DNA of 64,000 nucleotides from Prosthecomicrobium pneumaticum (GCF_014199915.1 NZ_JACHOO010000003.1:511690-575689), one strand, 5' to 3'; shown: positions 8,418 through 17,873, counted from the stretch's first letter. Notes: a model not told the origin generated them from the sequence alone. Numbers and translations are program-made.

Positions 8418-11400
8418 ATGCCGGGCTTCGGGGCGGAAGAGGGGGGGCGCGTGCGCGGCAGGTGTTCTGCTGGGCGGCGTGTTTTGTGGGGCTCTGTGCG
8501 GCAACGGGCCGCCCGGCTGGGCGCGGGGCTCTTCCTGCTCCTCGTCCTCGTCGGTCTGTCCTCGCCCGCCGCAGCGCTGTCGGACGCCTGCGTCGCGGTG
8601 AATGCGGACTGGGGCGCCGGCGTTACCTCGCCCCAGGGAGCCTCCCCGAATAACAAGGTCGAGAAAGAATATGCCAGCTTCGCCGCGGGTGAGGTGATCG
8701 ATTACCAGGCGAGCACGAGCAATTCGTCGAACGCGGAACTCAACGCCGAGCCGGAGTCATCGGACTGGAATGGTTCGGCTGTGTTCACAATTTTCAAGAA
8801 CGACTACAATGACTATGCCGTGCCCGATGCGAGGCCGGGCAACGGCTCCGAGGTGTCGCTGACTGGCACGCTCATCCTCGATCCGGACGAGGATTATGCG
8901 GTGGGCGTCTACAGCAGCACGGCGTCATCGGGCACCGCGACGGCGACGCTGACCTGCCGGCTGGCGAGCGCCGGTGGTCCCGAGCTGACCAGCCTTTCGC
9001 CGGACTTCGGCGTGACGACGGGCGGCGATAGCGTGACGCTGACCGGTACCGGCTTCACCGGCGCGACCGGCGTGACCTTCGGCGGTACGGCGGCGACCGA
9101 CCTCTCGGTGACCAACGACACGACGCTGACGGTGAAGACGCCGGCCCATGCGGAGGGCGCGGTCGACGTCGTCGTGACGACCCCCGGCGGCTCCGACACG
9201 CTCGCCTCTGGCTTCACCTATTATCCCCCGGTCACTCTGTCGCCGGAGTCCGGCGCGCTCGACGGCGGCACGGTGGGTGTCCCCTACAGCGTGTTCATCG
9301 ACAAATCGGGCGGTGGCGCGGCTCCCTACACCATCTCTCTCGCGGCAGGCGCGCTGCCCGCCGGAATCGAGCTCGATCCCGACTGGGGCGGGCTGGTCGG
9401 CACGCCGACGGAGGCGGGGACGGCAACCTTCACGATCCGCTACACCGACGGCCTGGGCCTGTTCGGCTCGGCCGAGTATACCATCACCATCGTCGCCGCG
9501 GCGTCCGGTCCGGAGCTGGCGAGCCTTTCGCCGACGACCGGGCCGACGACGGGCGGGACGAGCGTGACGCTGACCGGCACCGGCTTCACCGGCGCGACGG
9601 AGGTGACCTTCGGCGGCACGGCGGCGACCGACCTGTCGGTGACCAACGATACGACGCTGACGGTGAAGACGCCGGCCCATGCGGCGGGCGCGGTCGATGT
9701 CGTCGTGACGACGGGCGACGGCTCGGACACGCTCGCCTCGGGCTTCACCTATCAGGCGGTGACGCTCAGCCTTTCGCCCGCGGCCGGGGCGCTTCCCGGC
9801 GGCACGGTGGGGACGGGTTACAGCGTCAGCGTCACCGCCTCGGACGGAACGTCGCCCTATAGCTATGCGGTGACTTCGGGCGCCCTGCCGGGGGGCGTCA
9901 ATCTCAATGCGAGCACCGGCGCGCTGTCCGGCACGCCGACGGCGGAAGAGAGCGCGAGCTTCACCATCACCGCCACCGACAATGTCGGCAACACCGGCGC
10001 CGCCGCCTATACGATCGCGATCGCCGCCGCGGCGTCCGGCCCGGAGCTGACGAGCCTTTCGCCGACGACCGGGCCGACGACGGGCGGCACGAGCGTGACG
10101 CTGACCGGCACCGGCTTCACCGGCGCGACCGGGGTGACCTTCGGCGGCACGGCGGGCACCGACCTGTCGGTGACCAACGACACGACGCTGACGGTGAAGA
10201 CGCCGGCCCATGTCGCCGGCGCGGTCGACGTCGTCGTGACGACGGGCGACGGCTCGGACACGCTCGATGACGGCTTCACCTATCAGGCGGTGACGCTCAG
10301 CCTTTCGCCGGCGGCCGGGGCGCTTCCCGGCGGCACGGCGGCGACGGATTATAGCGTCAGCGTCACCGCCTCGGACGGAGCGTCGCCCTATAGCTATGCG
10401 GTGACTTCGGGCGCCCTTCCGGGGGGCGTCAATCTCAATGCGAGCACCGGCGCGCTGTCCGGCACGCCGACGACGGAAGAGAGCGCGAGCTTCACCATCA
10501 CCGCCACCGACAGCCTCGGCAACACCGGCAGCGCCGCCTATACGATCGCGATCGCCGCCGAGGCGTCCGGTCCGGAGCTGGCGAGCCTTTCGCCGACGAC
10601 CGGGCCGACGACGGGCGGGACGAGCGTGACGCTGACCGGCACGGGCTTCACCGGCGCGACCGGCGTGACCTTCGGCGGCACGGCGGCGACCGACCTCTCG
10701 GTGACCAACGATACGACGCTGACGGTGAAGACGCCGGCCCATGTCGCCGGCGCGGTCGACGTCGTCGTGACGACGGGCGACGGCTCGGACACGCTCGCTT
10801 CGGGCTTCACCTATCAGGCGGTGACGCTCAGCCTCTCGCCGGCGGCCGGGGCGCTTCCCGGCGGCACGGTGGGGACGGGTTACAGCGTCAGCGTCACCGC
10901 CTCGGACGGAACGTCGCCCTATAGCTATGCGGTGACTTCGGGCGCCCTGCCGGCCGGAGTCGAACTCGCCCTTGACGCCGGCGGGTTGTACGGCGCGCTG
11001 TCCGGCACGCCGACGACGGAAGAGACCGCGAGCTTCACCATCACCGCCACCGACAATGTCGGCAACACCGGCAGCGCCGCCTATACGATCGCGATCGCGG
11101 CGGATCCGCCGGCCCGGCCCGATCCCTCGCTCGATGTCGAAGTGATCGGGCTCGTGAACGCCCAGGCCGACGCCACGAGGCGGGTCGCCCGCATTCAGCT
11201 CCAGAACTTCGAGGGCCGGCTCGAACGCCTGCACGACGACGATGAGCGATGGGCCTCGAGCATGGAGGTGCGCATCGGCGTGCTGCAGGACCGGTCCGCG
11301 CGCCCCGAGGATTCCTTCTTCGAGCGCGCGACAACGGCGGTGGGCGACGCCGGACCCCAGGGCCTCCTCGCCTTTGACGAAGCCGCCGATCCGCAGGCAT

Positions 11401-12263
11401 CGCCGGCGGATGCGGCGATCGCTCGGCCGGCGGCCGATCGCGGCCCGCTCGCCGTGTGGTCGGGCGGTTTCATCGATTTCTCCCGGCGCGACGGCGGGAT
11501 CGATCTCGATTCGACTGCGGTCGGCGTCAGCGGCGGCGTCGACTACCGCTTCTCCCCCGCCCTCGTCGCCGGCTTCGGGTTCGGCTATGGCCGGGACCGC
11601 TCGGATGTCGGCGACAACGGGACGGAGACGCTGGTCGACGCTTATAGCGGCGCGCTCTATGGCAGCTACAAGCCGATCGATGGTCTGTTCCTCGACGGGC
11701 TCCTCGGCGGCAGTTGGATCGACCTCGATTCCAGCCGTTACGTCACGGTGGACGGCAGCACGGCCGATGGCAGCCGGAGCGGCACGCAGCTGTTCGGCTC
11801 TCTCACGGCCGCCTATGAATTTCGCGACGACGCCTGGCTGATCTCGCCCTATGCCCGGGCCGGGTTCTCCCGCGCCTGGCTCGACGGGTTCTCGGAGACG
11901 GGCGGGGGGGTCTATGGCCTGACCTATGGCGACCAGACGGTCGACAGCCTGTCCGGCGCGCTCGGGGCGCGGCTGCGCTACGTCTTCGATACGGAATGGG
12001 GGAGCATCGCGCCCGAGGTCCGCGCGGAATACAGCCACGATTTCGCCGACGGGTCGCGGGTCGGGCTCGGCTATAGCGATCTCGGCGGCCTGCCTTATGC
12101 CGTCGAGACGGAAGCGGATGCGCGTGACATCGCGACCGTCGGGCTCGCGCTCGGCATCCGGTTCGATCCCGGCTGGCTCCTCGATCTCGATTACCGGACC
12201 CGTCTCGACGGGGACGGTGTGGCGGGCGGCACGGGCTCGGCGCGGCTCGGCACGCGGTTCTGA
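8418..12263 (+). CDS. Giant autotransporter with IPT/TIG and Ig-like repeats
   Basis: This 1281-aa protein is probably a surface-exposed autotransporter. The N-terminus has a long signal-like segment (LGAGLFLLLVLVGLSSPAAA, about 34-53). After a unique domain (about 54-185), four tandem modules of about 177 aa each pair an IPT/TIG fold (SLSPTTGPTTGGTSVTLTGTGF...) with a putative Ig domain (GALPGGV.L...TGALSGTPT...). A linker (about 900-1010) leads to a C-terminal beta-barrel of about 270 aa that ends in aromatic Phe, as autotransporters do. The start ATG at 8418 has GGAG about 12 bases upstream, which is longer than ideal. A terminator hairpin follows. The modular architecture suggests adhesion, which is inferred. 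Confidence 0.85.
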   Translation: MPGFGAEEGGRVRGRCSAGRRVLWGSVRQRAARLGAGLFLLLVLVGLSSPAAALSDACVAVNADWGAGVTSPQGASPNNKVEKEYASFAAGEVIDYQASTSNSSNAELNAEPESSDWNGSAVFTIFKNDYNDYAVPDARPGNGSEVSLTGTLILDPDEDYAVGVYSSTASSGTATATLTCRLASAGGPELTSLSPDFGVTTGGDSVTLTGTGFTGATGVTFGGTAATDLSVTNDTTLTVKTPAHAEGAVDVVVTTPGGSDTLASGFTYYPPVTLSPESGALDGGTVGVPYSVFIDKSGGGAAPYTISLAAGALPAGIELDPDWGGLVGTPTEAGTATFTIRYTDGLGLFGSAEYTITIVAAASGPELASLSPTTGPTTGGTSVTLTGTGFTGATEVTFGGTAATDLSVTNDTTLTVKTPAHAAGAVDVVVTTGDGSDTLASGFTYQAVTLSLSPAAGALPGGTVGTGYSVSVTASDGTSPYSYAVTSGALPGGVNLNASTGALSGTPTAEESASFTITATDNVGNTGAAAYTIAIAAAASGPELTSLSPTTGPTTGGTSVTLTGTGFTGATGVTFGGTAGTDLSVTNDTTLTVKTPAHVAGAVDVVVTTGDGSDTLDDGFTYQAVTLSLSPAAGALPGGTAATDYSVSVTASDGASPYSYAVTSGALPGGVNLNASTGALSGTPTTEESASFTITATDSLGNTGSAAYTIAIAAEASGPELASLSPTTGPTTGGTSVTLTGTGFTGATGVTFGGTAATDLSVTNDTTLTVKTPAHVAGAVDVVVTTGDGSDTLASGFTYQAVTLSLSPAAGALPGGTVGTGYSVSVTASDGTSPYSYAVTSGALPAGVELALDAGGLYGALSGTPTTEETASFTITATDNVGNTGSAAYTIAIAADPPARPDPSLDVEVIGLVNAQADATRRVARIQLQNFEGRLERLHDDDERWASSMEVRIGVLQDRSARPEDSFFERATTAVGDAGPQGLLAFDEAADPQASPADAAIARPAADRGPLAVWSGGFIDFSRRDGGIDLDSTAVGVSGGVDYRFSPALVAGFGFGYGRDRSDVGDNGTETLVDAYSGALYGSYKPIDGLFLDGLLGGSWIDLDSSRYVTVDGSTADGSRSGTQLFGSLTAAYEFRDDAWLISPYARAGFSRAWLDGFSETGGGVYGLTYGDQTVDSLSGALGARLRYVFDTEWGSIAPEVRAEYSHDFADGSRVGLGYSDLGGLPYAVETEADARDIATVGLALGIRFDPGWLLDLDYRTRLDGDGVAGGTGSARLGTRF
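8976..11105 (+). repeat. Four tandem 531-bp repeats within the autotransporter gene
   Basis: Units begin at 8976, 9507, 10038 and 10569, an exact 531-bp period that keeps frame. Units 2-4 are nearly identical over long stretches, while unit 1 is more diverged in its Ig-like half. Unit 4 is altered near its end (PAGVELALDAGGLYGALSG instead of PGGVNLNASTGALSG). Such identity points to recent duplication and allows recombinational length change. Confidence 0.9.
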
Positions 12264-12274
12264 GGCGGGACCGG

Positions 12275-12298
12275 CGGGCGGCTCAGTCGAGCCGCCCG
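12275..12298. terminator. Bidirectional hairpin between convergent genes
   Basis: Perfect 10-bp arms CGGGCGGCTC / GAGCCGCCCG with loop AGTC. It lies 12 bases after the autotransporter stop and covers the stop codon of the ROK gene, so it can serve both strands. Confidence 0.6.
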
Positions 12299-13482
12299 TG
12301 ATGCCGCAAGACGAGGCCGACGGCGCCGAGCAGCTTGTCGTTCTCGGTGAACTTGCCGATCGTGATCCGCGTCCTGAGCCGCTCGGCGACGTCGCGCGCC
12401 TTGATCAGCGTGTGCTTCTCATAGGCCGCAACGAGGGGCGCGAGCAGGATGTCGCCCGCGAGCGCCATACGGCCGCCGATGATGATCAGCGGCGGGTTGA
12501 TCAGCGTGCCGACGAGGGCGAGCCCGCGGCCGGCGACCGCCGCGGTGTCCTCGATCAGCCGCCGGGCACCGACATCGCCCTGTTCCGCCAGCCGGATGGC
12601 GTCGTCCATCGTCATGCGGCGGCCATAGAGGCGCGAGAGCTGCTCGAGCGGCCGGTTGAAGCTCGCCGTCAGTTCGAGGCAGCCGCGATTGCCGCAGCGG
12701 CAGAGATCGCCGTCCGGATCGAGCGACAGATGGCCGAACTCTCCGGCGCCCCCGGCGATGCCGGTCATCACCCGGCCGCCCGAGACGATCGCCCCGCCGA
12801 CGCCGAGATCGATCTTGAAGAGGACGAAGTCCTCGCAGCCGATCGCCGCGCCCCACATCATCTCGGCGATCGCGGCGCAATTGCTCTCATTGTCGGCGAG
12901 GATCGGGCTTCCGAACACCGGCTCGAAGGCGTCGCGGATGTTCACGCCGGCCCAGGTCGGCACGATGCTCGCCCGCTGCACCGTTCCGTCCGGGCTGACG
13001 GGCGCGGAGACCGAGACCCCGACGCCGAGCAGGCCACAGGCCGAAAGCCCGTTCTCGCGATAGGTCCGTTCGACGGCGGCTTTCGTCGCTGCAGCTGCTT
13101 CCTCGGGCGAATAATCGCGCTGCATTGCAATATTTTGTTCGGCAATGACAGAATGCGAGACGTCGGCCACGACCAGCTGGATGTCGTCGAGGCTCATGTG
13201 CAGGCCGATGCAGGTGCCGGCTTCGGGGTTGAGGGTGAGGGCGGTTGCGGGCCGGCCGACGCCCTTCGCCGCCTCCTCTCCGCCCGGAACCTCGACGACG
13301 ATGCCGGATTGGCGCAATTCCGCCAGAGCCATCGACACGGTCGAGCGGGCGAGGCCGGTCAGACGGGCGATCTGGGCCGCCGACAGGGCGCCCCGTTCGC
13401 TCATGATGCGGACGATCCGCGTCGCGGGCGCGCCGGACTCGCGGTCGTCGAGCAGGGATTTCAGGCGACTCTCGTGCATCAT
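12283..13482 (-). CDS. ROK-family transcriptional repressor
   Basis: This 399-aa protein has an N-terminal winged helix-turn-helix (about 18-70; ALSAAQIARLTGLARSTVSMALAELRQSG) and a C-terminal ROK kinase-like sugar-binding fold (about 85-390). It includes the zinc-binding CRCGNRGCLE motif and a GGAGEFGH segment. Such proteins (XylR/NagC/Mlc type) repress sugar genes until their sugar ligand binds. The gene diverges from the sugar ABC operon starting at 13597, so that operon is its most probable target, with the ligand being the transported sugar or a derivative. Two adjacent ATG codons begin the gene; I used the first. Confidence 0.9.
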   Translation of the reverse strand: MMHESRLKSLLDDRESGAPATRIVRIMSERGALSAAQIARLTGLARSTVSMALAELRQSGIVVEVPGGEEAAKGVGRPATALTLNPEAGTCIGLHMSLDDIQLVVADVSHSVIAEQNIAMQRDYSPEEAAAATKAAVERTYRENGLSACGLLGVGVSVSAPVSPDGTVQRASIVPTWAGVNIRDAFEPVFGSPILADNESNCAAIAEMMWGAAIGCEDFVLFKIDLGVGGAIVSGGRVMTGIAGGAGEFGHLSLDPDGDLCRCGNRGCLELTASFNRPLEQLSRLYGRRMTMDDAIRLAEQGDVGARRLIEDTAAVAGRGLALVGTLINPPLIIIGGRMALAGDILLAPLVAAYEKHTLIKARDVAERLRTRITIGKFTENDKLLGAVGLVLRHHGRLD

Positions 13483-13492
13483 GGTCGAAACG

Positions 13493-13521
13493 TTGACAGC
13501 CGAATTATTTCATCATAGAAC
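13493..13521 (+). promoter_or_regulatory. Sigma70-like promoter of sugar ABC operon
   Basis: TTGACA (13493-13498), a 17-base spacer and TAGAAC (13516-13521) lie between the ROK gene and the binding-protein gene. The AT-rich DNA around it (13499-13530) is the likely ROK operator zone. Confidence 0.65.
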
Positions 13522-13596
13522 TTATTGAGCCCCGAGAACAGGGCCGCCGGATCGACGAAGCGGAAAACCGCAGCCGGCGCGAGGGAGGACAACGCC

Positions 13597-14856
13597 ATGC
13601 TGAAGACGGCTCTCGCCGTAACGATCACCTATGCCGCTCTGGTCGGGGCCGCCTCCGCCGAGCCCAAGACCAATATCCTGCACCAGTGGGCGACCGGATC
13701 GGACGCCGCGGCGATCGCCAAGCTCGGTGAGATGTTCACCGCGGCCGGCGGCACCTGGGAACAGACCTCGATCGCCGGTCATACGGCGAATACGCTCGCC
13801 AAGCTGCGGGCCGACGTGGTCGCCGGCAACGCGCCGCCCGCGGTGCAGCTGAAGGGGCCGGAGATCGCCGAATGGAACGAGACGGGCATGACGGCCAATC
13901 TCGACGATCTCGCCGCCGCCGAGGGCTGGGAGAAGGTGGTCGCCCCCGAGCTGCTGCCGGTCATGAAGCCGGCCGGCCACTGGGTGGCGGCGCCGATGAA
14001 CATCCACCGCATCAACTGGCTGTGGTCCTCGCCCAAGGTGCTGCAGGAAGCCGGCGTCGCCGAGGTTCCGAAGACCTGGGCCGAGTTCAACGCGGCCTGC
14101 GACAAGGTCGTCGCCGCCGGAAAGATCTGCATCGCGCATTCGACCGCCGACTGGACCGACTCGACCGTGTTCGAGGTCGTGGTGTACGGCCAGGACATCG
14201 ACCTCTACAAGAAGGCGTTCGTCGAGGGCGACGTCGAGGCGATGCGCAGCGAGGGCATGGTCAAGGCGCTCACCCAGCTGCGCAAGATGACGTCGGAATA
14301 CATGGACCCCGGCATGGTCGGTCGCGACTGGGATACGATGTCCCATCTCGTCGGCCGCGGCGAGGCCGCCTTCCACATCATGGGTGACTGGACCATCGGC
14401 CTCCTGACCGCCGGCGGCTTCAAGGAAGGCACCGACTATGTCTGCAGCCAGGCGCCGACCGACTGGGGCAAGCCGGGCTTCATCCTCAACTCCGACTCGG
14501 TCGTCTTCTTCACGCAGAAGGACCAGGATTACATCGACGGCCAGCAGCTGCTCGCCAAGACCATCCTGTCGCCGGAGTTCCAGACGGTCTTCAACCAGGC
14601 CAAGGGCTCGATCCCGGCCCGGCTCGACGTCGACCTGTCGCAGGGCTTCAACCCCTGCCAGCAGCTCTCCCAGAAGGACCTGCAGGCCTCGATCGAGGCG
14701 GGCACGCTCGTCCGCTCGATGGCCCACAACATGACGATCCCGCAGAAATATCGCGGCGCCATCATGGATACGGTGACGGAGTTCGTGAACACCCCGTCGA
14801 TGTCTCCGGAAGACGGCGCCAATGCGATGGCCGACGCCGTCGAAGCCCAGATGTGA
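13597..14856 (+). CDS. Sugar ABC transporter periplasmic binding protein
   Basis: This 419-aa protein is a family 1 extracellular solute-binding protein for a carbohydrate importer. The start at 13597 is set by GGGAGGA just upstream and a signal peptide (MLKTALAVTITYAALVGAASA, cleavage about 21). The overall sequence resembles the GtsA-type glucose/monosaccharide binding proteins of proteobacteria (HQWATGSDAAAI, NIHRINWLWSSPKVL, MGDWTIGLL). The exact sugar cannot be read. It is the first gene of a long rightward operon, under a good promoter and opposite a ROK repressor. A stable hairpin right after its stop probably raises its expression over the permeases. Confidence 0.85.
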   Translation: MLKTALAVTITYAALVGAASAEPKTNILHQWATGSDAAAIAKLGEMFTAAGGTWEQTSIAGHTANTLAKLRADVVAGNAPPAVQLKGPEIAEWNETGMTANLDDLAAAEGWEKVVAPELLPVMKPAGHWVAAPMNIHRINWLWSSPKVLQEAGVAEVPKTWAEFNAACDKVVAAGKICIAHSTADWTDSTVFEVVVYGQDIDLYKKAFVEGDVEAMRSEGMVKALTQLRKMTSEYMDPGMVGRDWDTMSHLVGRGEAAFHIMGDWTIGLLTAGGFKEGTDYVCSQAPTDWGKPGFILNSDSVVFFTQKDQDYIDGQQLLAKTILSPEFQTVFNQAKGSIPARLDVDLSQGFNPCQQLSQKDLQASIEAGTLVRSMAHNMTIPQKYRGAIMDTVTEFVNTPSMSPEDGANAMADAVEAQM

Positions 14857-14864
14857 TCTCCGCC

Positions 14865-14888
14865 GGCCGGGCGGTTCGCCGCCCGGCC
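14865..14888 (+). terminator. UUCG-loop hairpin between binding protein and permease
   Basis: GGCCGGGCGG-TTCG-CCGCCCGGCC, perfect 10-bp arms with a UUCG tetraloop, 8 bases after the stop of the binding-protein gene. It is probably a partial terminator or 3' stabiliser that sets the ratio of binding protein to membrane subunits. Confidence 0.65.
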
Positions 14889-14924
14889 CCCTTTCTCCCG
14901 CGAGAAGCGTCGGACGGGCCTGCG

Positions 14925-15848
14925 ATGACGATTGCGATGGTTGACGGCGAAGGTGTGTCCTTCCGCCAGCGCGCCGGACGATGGTGGCCGGTCGTGGTTC
15001 TCGCCCCTTCGCTTCTCGCCTCCTTCGTCTATGTCGTGGTCTTCACGCTGTGGACGCTCTACATCTCGCTCTCGAATTCGGGCCTCCTGCCGAGCTACGG
15101 TTTCGTCGGCCTCGAGAACTACGCTTCGCTGTGGGCCAACCGGCGCTGGAACATCGCCTATAACAATCTCTTCTTCTTTTCGGCCTTCTATATTCTCGGC
15201 TCGATGGCGGTCGGCCTTTTGCTCGCCATCCTGATCGACCAGCGCGTCAAGGGCGAGGCGCTGTGGCGGACGATCTTCCTCTATCCGCTCGCGGTCTCCT
15301 TCATCGTCACCGGCACGGTGTGGAGCTGGCTCTACAATCCCGCCGACGGCGTCCAGATGCTGGTGCGCAGCCTCGGCTGGGAGAGCTTCTCCTTCGCGCT
15401 CGCCTCCGACCGCAACACGGCGATCTACGCCGTCATCATCACCGGCATCTGGCAGTCCTCGGGCTTTGCGATGGCGCTCTTCCTCGCCGGGCTGCGCTCG
15501 GTCGACCCCGATCTCGTCAAGGCGGCGCAGATCGACGGCGCCTCGGCCTTCCGCACCTATCGCAAGGTGATCTTGCCCACCATCGCGCCGATCTTCCTCG
15601 CCGTCGCCGTCGTGCAGATCCAGTTCGCCATCAAGACCTTCGACCTCGTCGCCGCGCTCACCCGCGGCGGGCCGGGCGTCTCGACCACTTTCCCGGCGAT
15701 CTATGTCTACGATCTGATGTTCCAGCGCGGCCAGATCGGCGAGGGCGCCGCCGCGGCGATGATGATGCTCGCCGCGCTCGCCGTGGTGCTCGTGCCCTAT
15801 TCCTTCTTCGTCGTCTGGCGCCGGCGCCGGGAGAGCCGTCATGGCTGA
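14925..15848 (+). CDS. Sugar ABC transporter permease (MalF-like)
   Basis: This 307-aa inner-membrane protein has about six hydrophobic segments beginning with WPVVVLAPSLLASFVYVVVFTLW. It carries the EAA loop that contacts the ATPase (DPDLVKAAQIDGASAFRTYRKVILPTI, about 190-215). I placed the start at ATG 14925, after CGGACGGG; an earlier start at 14853 would run through the hairpin. It overlaps the next permease gene by 8 bases. It forms the channel with that gene's product. Confidence 0.85.
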   Translation: MTIAMVDGEGVSFRQRAGRWWPVVVLAPSLLASFVYVVVFTLWTLYISLSNSGLLPSYGFVGLENYASLWANRRWNIAYNNLFFFSAFYILGSMAVGLLLAILIDQRVKGEALWRTIFLYPLAVSFIVTGTVWSWLYNPADGVQMLVRSLGWESFSFALASDRNTAIYAVIITGIWQSSGFAMALFLAGLRSVDPDLVKAAQIDGASAFRTYRKVILPTIAPIFLAVAVVQIQFAIKTFDLVAALTRGGPGVSTTFPAIYVYDLMFQRGQIGEGAAAAMMMLAALAVVLVPYSFFVVWRRRRESRHG

Positions 15849-16743
15849 CCTCTCGCTCGCCCGCGTCGCCGATCCCGAGGCCGCCGCCGCCGGCCGCCGC
15901 TTCCTCGCCGGCCGCATCGCGATCTACGGCATCCTCGGCGTCTTCGCGCTCATCTATCTCGCGCCGCTCGTCGTCGTGGTGCTCAATTCCTTCCGCGAGC
16001 AGCCCGAGATCGCCCGCAACGGCCTGATCAACCTGCCGAGGAGTTTTACCCTCGAGGCCTGGAGCTCCGCCTGGGGCAGCTATTGCATCGGCGGCACCTG
16101 CGAGGGCATGAAGCGCAACTTCCTCAACTCGCTCGCCATGACCATTCCGGCGACGATCATCTCGACGCTGCTCGGCGCGCTGAACGGCTATGTGCTGTCG
16201 AAATGGCGTTTCCGCGGCTCCGAGGCGCTGTTCACGCTGATGCTGCTCGGCGTCTTCATGCCCGGCCAGATCGCGCTGATGCCCTGGGCCTTCGTGCTCG
16301 GCAAGCTCGGCCTCACCAATTCGACCTACGGCCTCGTGCTCGTCCACGTCATCCAGGGCATTTCTTTCACGACACTGTTCTGCCGCAACTATTACGTCTC
16401 GATCCCGGATGACCTGATCAAGGCCGCGCGCATCGACGGCGCCGGCTTCTGGCGGATCTTCCGCAAGATCGTGCTGCCTCTGTCGCCGCCGATCCTGATC
16501 GTCACGGTGATCTGGCAGTTCACCGGCATCTGGAACGAATATCTCTTCGGCGTGGTGTTCACCTCCGGCCGCGAACAGCCGATCACCGCCGCGCTCGTCG
16601 CGCTCACCGCCGGCGGCACCACGGCGCGCACCTATGACGTGATGAGCGCCGCGGTGCTGATCGGCGCGCTGCCGCCGCTGCTCGTCTATTTCTTCGGCGG
16701 CAAGTATTTCGTCCGCGGCCTCACCCAAGGGGCGATCAAGTGA
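15841..16743 (+). CDS. Sugar ABC transporter permease (MalG-like)
   Basis: This 300-aa polytopic protein partners with the preceding permease. It has a first membrane segment IYGILGVFALIYLAPLVVVVLNS, an EAA loop PDDLIKAARIDGAGFWRIFRKIVLP (about 183-208) and a C-terminal segment ending VRGLTQGAIK typical of MalG-type subunits. Translation is likely coupled through the 8-base overlap with the upstream gene. The ATPase gene follows 10 bases later. Confidence 0.88.
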   Translation: MADLSLARVADPEAAAAGRRFLAGRIAIYGILGVFALIYLAPLVVVVLNSFREQPEIARNGLINLPRSFTLEAWSSAWGSYCIGGTCEGMKRNFLNSLAMTIPATIISTLLGALNGYVLSKWRFRGSEALFTLMLLGVFMPGQIALMPWAFVLGKLGLTNSTYGLVLVHVIQGISFTTLFCRNYYVSIPDDLIKAARIDGAGFWRIFRKIVLPLSPPILIVTVIWQFTGIWNEYLFGVVFTSGREQPITAALVALTAGGTTARTYDVMSAAVLIGALPPLLVYFFGGKYFVRGLTQGAIK

Positions 16744-16753
16744 TGGAAGTCCC

Positions 16754-17863
16754 ATGTCTTCACTGGTGATCCGCAGCCTGCGCAAGAATTACGGCGCGCA
16801 CGAAGTCCTGAAGGGCGTCGACCTCGAGGCGCAGGAGGGCGAGTTCATCGCCCTCGTCGGCCCGTCGGGCTGCGGCAAGTCGACTCTTCTGTCGATGATC
16901 GCCGGGCTCGAGACGGTGACGAGCGGCGAGATCCGGATCGGCGGGCGGCTCGTCAATTCCGTGCCGCCCAAGGACCGCGACATCGCGATGGTGTTCCAGT
17001 CCTACGCGCTCTATCCGACCATGACGGCGCGCGAGAACATCACCTTCGGCATGGAATCGCGCGGCGTGCCGAAGGCCGAGCGCGACGCCGCGGTGAAGCG
17101 GGTCGCGGCGCTCCTGCAGATCGAGGCGCTGCTCGGCCGCAAGCCCGGCCAGCTCTCCGGCGGCCAGCGCCAGCGCGTCGCGATGGGCCGCGCGCTCGTG
17201 CGCGATCCGAAGCTCTTTCTCTTCGACGAGCCGCTGTCGAACCTCGACGCCAAGCTGCGCGTCGAGATGCGCACCGAGATCAAGAAGCTGCACCACCGTG
17301 TCGGCAAGACGACGATCTACGTCACCCACGATCAGGTCGAGGCGATGACGCTCGCCTCGCGCATCGCCGTCATGCATCGCGGCGAATTGCAGCAATTCGC
17401 CGAGCCGCACGTCACCTATAACCGGCCGACCAACATGTTCGTCGCCGGCTTCATGGGCTCGCCCTCGATGAATTTCATTCCGGCGCAGCTGACACGGGCC
17501 GACGACCGCGTCGCCGTCACCTTCCCGCTCGCCGATGGGGGCAGCGCCGTGCTGCCGCTCGCGACCGATGTGGCGGCGGAGCGGATCGGCCGCGCCGTGG
17601 TGCTCGGCGTGCGGCCCGAACATCTGTCGCGCTACGATGCCGAGATCCATGCCCGCAAGCCGGGCATCGCGACCCTGTCGGCGCCGGTCGAGGTGGTCGA
17701 GCCGACCGGCGCGGAGACGATCGCGGTGCTGCGCTTCGGTGCGCTCGAAGTGGTCGGCCGCTTCGAGCCGGACAGTGCGCCGAGGATGGGCGAGAGGATC
17801 CGCCTCGGCGTCGACATGACCCGCGCCTGCCTCTTCGATCCCGAGACGCAGCGCCTGATCTGA
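16754..17863 (+). CDS. Sugar ABC transporter ATP-binding protein (UgpC/MsmK-like)
   Basis: This 369-aa ATPase powers the importer encoded just upstream. Walker A GPSGCGKST (about 36-44), Q-loop VFQSYALYP, signature LSGGQRQRVAMGRA (about 135-148), Walker B LFLFDEPLSNLD and the switch His in YVTHDQVEAMT are all intact. A C-terminal OB-fold regulatory region (about 240-369) is typical of CUT1 carbohydrate ATPases. It starts 10 bases after the permease stop and is followed 10 bases later by the SDR gene, in the same operon. Confidence 0.92.
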   Translation: MSSLVIRSLRKNYGAHEVLKGVDLEAQEGEFIALVGPSGCGKSTLLSMIAGLETVTSGEIRIGGRLVNSVPPKDRDIAMVFQSYALYPTMTARENITFGMESRGVPKAERDAAVKRVAALLQIEALLGRKPGQLSGGQRQRVAMGRALVRDPKLFLFDEPLSNLDAKLRVEMRTEIKKLHHRVGKTTIYVTHDQVEAMTLASRIAVMHRGELQQFAEPHVTYNRPTNMFVAGFMGSPSMNFIPAQLTRADDRVAVTFPLADGGSAVLPLATDVAAERIGRAVVLGVRPEHLSRYDAEIHARKPGIATLSAPVEVVEPTGAETIAVLRFGALEVVGRFEPDSAPRMGERIRLGVDMTRACLFDPETQRLI

Positions 17864-17873
17864 AAGGCTTCCC

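Noticed and set aside
8976-11105. CRISPR-like or satellite array
   Set aside because: The repeats are 531 bp, in frame and code for IPT/Ig modules.
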